A DNA stretch of 64,000 bases, from positions 1,178,001 through 1,242,000 of the forward strand of contig NZ_JAIWNB010000001.1 of the NCBI RefSeq assembly GCF_020215705.1, given 5' to 3'. The notes beneath the pieces are model-generated. The model saw only the letters and a program-made list of their open reading frames with translations. It had not been told where the DNA came from and did no database searches. Shown here piece by piece: positions 62,573-64,000 of the stretch. The DNA is from Nonomuraea aurantiaca. Lineage in GTDB: Bacteria > Actinomycetota > Actinomycetes > Streptosporangiales > Streptosporangiaceae. The translations under genes were made by a program, and so were the position numbers. The first letter of the stretch is position 1; every line of letters begins with the position of its first letter.

Positions 62573-64000
62573 CCACCCAGACCCCCGCGCGCCGCCCCGC
62601 GCCCGCTTTCGGGCCGGGCCGGATGATGATGTCCGGGCCGGCCGAGAAGGCGCACGACTTCGGCGGTTCGTTACGCCGCCTGCTCCGGCTGCTGCACCCC
62701 GAGCGCGCGCTGCTGGCCGTCATCCTGACCCTCGGTACGGTCAGCGTCTCGCTGACCGTGACGGGCCCCAAGATCCTCGGCCACGCCACTGACCTGATCT
62801 TCTCGGGCATCATCGGCACCCAGCTCCCCGCCGGGATCACCAAGGAGCAGGCCGTGGCGGGGCTGCGCGCCAGGGGCCAGGGCACGTTCGCCGACATGGT
62901 GTCGGCGATGAGCGTGGTGCCCGGCCAGGGCATCGACTTCACCGCGCTGGCCCAGGTGCTGGGCTGGGTGCTGGCGCTGTACCTGGTGGCGGCGCTGCTC
63001 GGGATCGTGCAGTTCCGGCTGACCACGATCGTCGTGCAGCGGGCGGCGTCCCGGCTACGCGGGCAGATCGAGGCCAAGCTGGCGCGGCTGCCGCTGAGCT
63101 ACTTCGACGGCCAGCCGCGCGGCGAGATCCTCAGCCGCGCCACCAACGACACCGACAACATCGCGCAGACGCTGCAGCAGACGATGAGCCAGCTCATCTC
63201 GTCGGTGCTGACGGTCGTGGGCGTGCTGGTGATGATGGTCTGGATCTCGCCGCTCCTGGCGCTCATCGCGCTGGTCACGGTGCCGCTGTCGGTGTACGTC
63301 ACCACGGTCATCGGAAAGCGGTCGCAGCCGCAGTTCATCAAGCAGTGGTCCTCGACCGGCAAGCTCAACGGCCACATCGAGGAGATGTTCGGGGGGCACA
63401 CGCTGGTCAAGGTGTTCGGCAGGCAGAAGGAGGTCGCCGAGACCTTCGACGAGCACAACCAGGCCCTGTTCGCCTCCAGCTTCCGCGCCCAGTTCATCTC
63501 CGGGCTCATCCAGCCGGCGATGATGTTCATCGGCAACCTCAACTACGTGCTGGTCGCCGTGGTGGGCGGGTTCAACGTGGCCTCGGGCTCGATCTCGCTG
63601 GGCAACGTACAGGCCTTCATCCAATACTCCAGGCAGTTCAGCCAGCCGCTGACCCAGGTGGCCGGCATGGCGACCCTGGTGCAATCGGGCGTCGCCTCGG
63701 CCGAACGAGTCTTCGAGCTGCTGGAGGCCCCGGAACAGTCCGCCGAGCCCGCCAAGCCCGCACGGCCCGAGCAGGTCAGGGGCCGCGTGGCGTTCGAGAA
63801 CGTGTCCTTCCGGTACGCGCCGGACCGGCCGCTGATCGAGAACCTGTCGCTGACCGTCGAACCCGGCCAGACCGTGGCCATCGTCGGCCCCACGGGAGCG
63901 GGCAAGACGACGCTGGTCAACCTCATCATGCGTTTCTACGAGGTGACCGGCGGGCGCATCACGCTCGACGGCGTCGACATCGCGGAGATGTCCAGGGAAG
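62569..64000 (+). CDS. ABC exporter half-transporter, second subunit (cut by window end)
   Basis: 477 residues visible from ATG 62569, preceded by GAAGGAGAG; the gene runs off the window. A disordered N-terminus (TPARRPAPAFGPGRMMMSGP), then a permease with six helices and an extracellular insert (about 65-125) after helix 1. The ATPase domain begins near 405 with VAFENVSFRYAPDRPLIENL and Walker A VAIVGPTGAGKTTLVNLI. The signature and Walker B are outside. Probably the catalytically competent half of the heterodimer. Confidence 0.93.
   Translation, partial: MTTQTPARRPAPAFGPGRMMMSGPAEKAHDFGGSLRRLLRLLHPERALLAVILTLGTVSVSLTVTGPKILGHATDLIFSGIIGTQLPAGITKEQAVAGLRARGQGTFADMVSAMSVVPGQGIDFTALAQVLGWVLALYLVAALLGIVQFRLTTIVVQRAASRLRGQIEAKLARLPLSYFDGQPRGEILSRATNDTDNIAQTLQQTMSQLISSVLTVVGVLVMMVWISPLLALIALVTVPLSVYVTTVIGKRSQPQFIKQWSSTGKLNGHIEEMFGGHTLVKVFGRQKEVAETFDEHNQALFASSFRAQFISGLIQPAMMFIGNLNYVLVAVVGGFNVASGSISLGNVQAFIQYSRQFSQPLTQVAGMATLVQSGVASAERVFELLEAPEQSAEPAKPARPEQVRGRVAFENVSFRYAPDRPLIENLSLTVEPGQTVAIVGPTGAGKTTLVNLIMRFYEVTGGRITLDGVDIAEMSRE

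Overview
The window reads as chromosomal DNA of a high-GC filamentous actinomycete. Coding strands have strong third-position G/C, GTG and TTG starts are common, and stop/start overlaps (ATGA, GTGA, TTGA) are frequent. The families present (MmyB-type XRE regulators, BTAD and LuxR ATPase regulators, DUF574-type methyltransferases, SCO4226-like proteins) are typical of Streptomycetes and Streptosporangiales. A Nonomuraea-like genus is my inference, not something the sequence proves.

Layout. 1-24.7 kb is a mosaic of small metabolic units, most with their own regulator: a peptidase tail, an orphan response regulator, an MmyB regulator with an alcohol dehydrogenase and a divergent SDR, a GCS2 ligase, a PaaX-type regulator divergent from an AidB-like acyl-CoA dehydrogenase, a TetR regulator divergent from a PPOX flavoprotein plus VanB-type reductase, a secreted hydrolase, an enoyl-CoA hydratase, a FAD oxidase divergent from a frameshifted BTAD regulator, a LigD-type polymerase, an NmrA-like SDR divergent from a pyruvate-oxidase-like enzyme, and a Gfo/Idh/MocA-DUF6807 pair. 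23.9-29.8 kb is a 4-hydroxybenzoate/protocatechuate operon (pobA-pcaH-pcaG-pcaB-pcaL) divergent from an IclR regulator. Its PcaL carries an in-frame 15-bp minisatellite.

29.8-35.0 kb is a compact class II lanthipeptide locus: an 80-aa precursor with a Cys-rich, pentaproline-containing C-terminus, a LanM synthetase, and an ABC exporter without a peptidase domain. It abuts a scar made of two gene remnants, a regulator ATPase and a Leu/Val dehydrogenase. 36.2-39.0 kb holds a SCO4226-like protein, a methyltransferase, a cold-shock protein with a hairpin-bearing leader, and an ACT-domain protein.

The most notable region is 44.2-51.1 kb on the minus strand. It is a tightly overlapped operon of a FAD amine/amino-acid oxidoreductase, an adenylation-thiolation-reductase (A-T-R) NRPS-like enzyme, an aldo/keto reductase, a sulfotransferase, and an HK97-fold capsid-like protein with no other phage gene nearby. 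This matches the idea of a natural-product (Family 3) encapsulin, a protein nanocompartment built into a biosynthetic cluster. The gene order suggests activation and reduction of an amino acid to an amino-alcohol that is then O-sulfated, perhaps inside or on the shell. An acyl-CoA ligase, an MFS exporter and a GH2 glycosidase follow downstream; an amidohydrolase and a secreted BP74-like protein lie upstream.

53-64 kb contains an HATPase-type anti-sigma-like protein, two divergent paralogous ATPase/TPR regulators (one lacking its LuxR helix-turn-helix), a CYTH-CHAD protein, and a TetR-controlled pair of ABC exporter half-transporters, the second cut by the window end. I saw no rRNA, tRNA, CRISPR array, insertion sequence or complete prophage.
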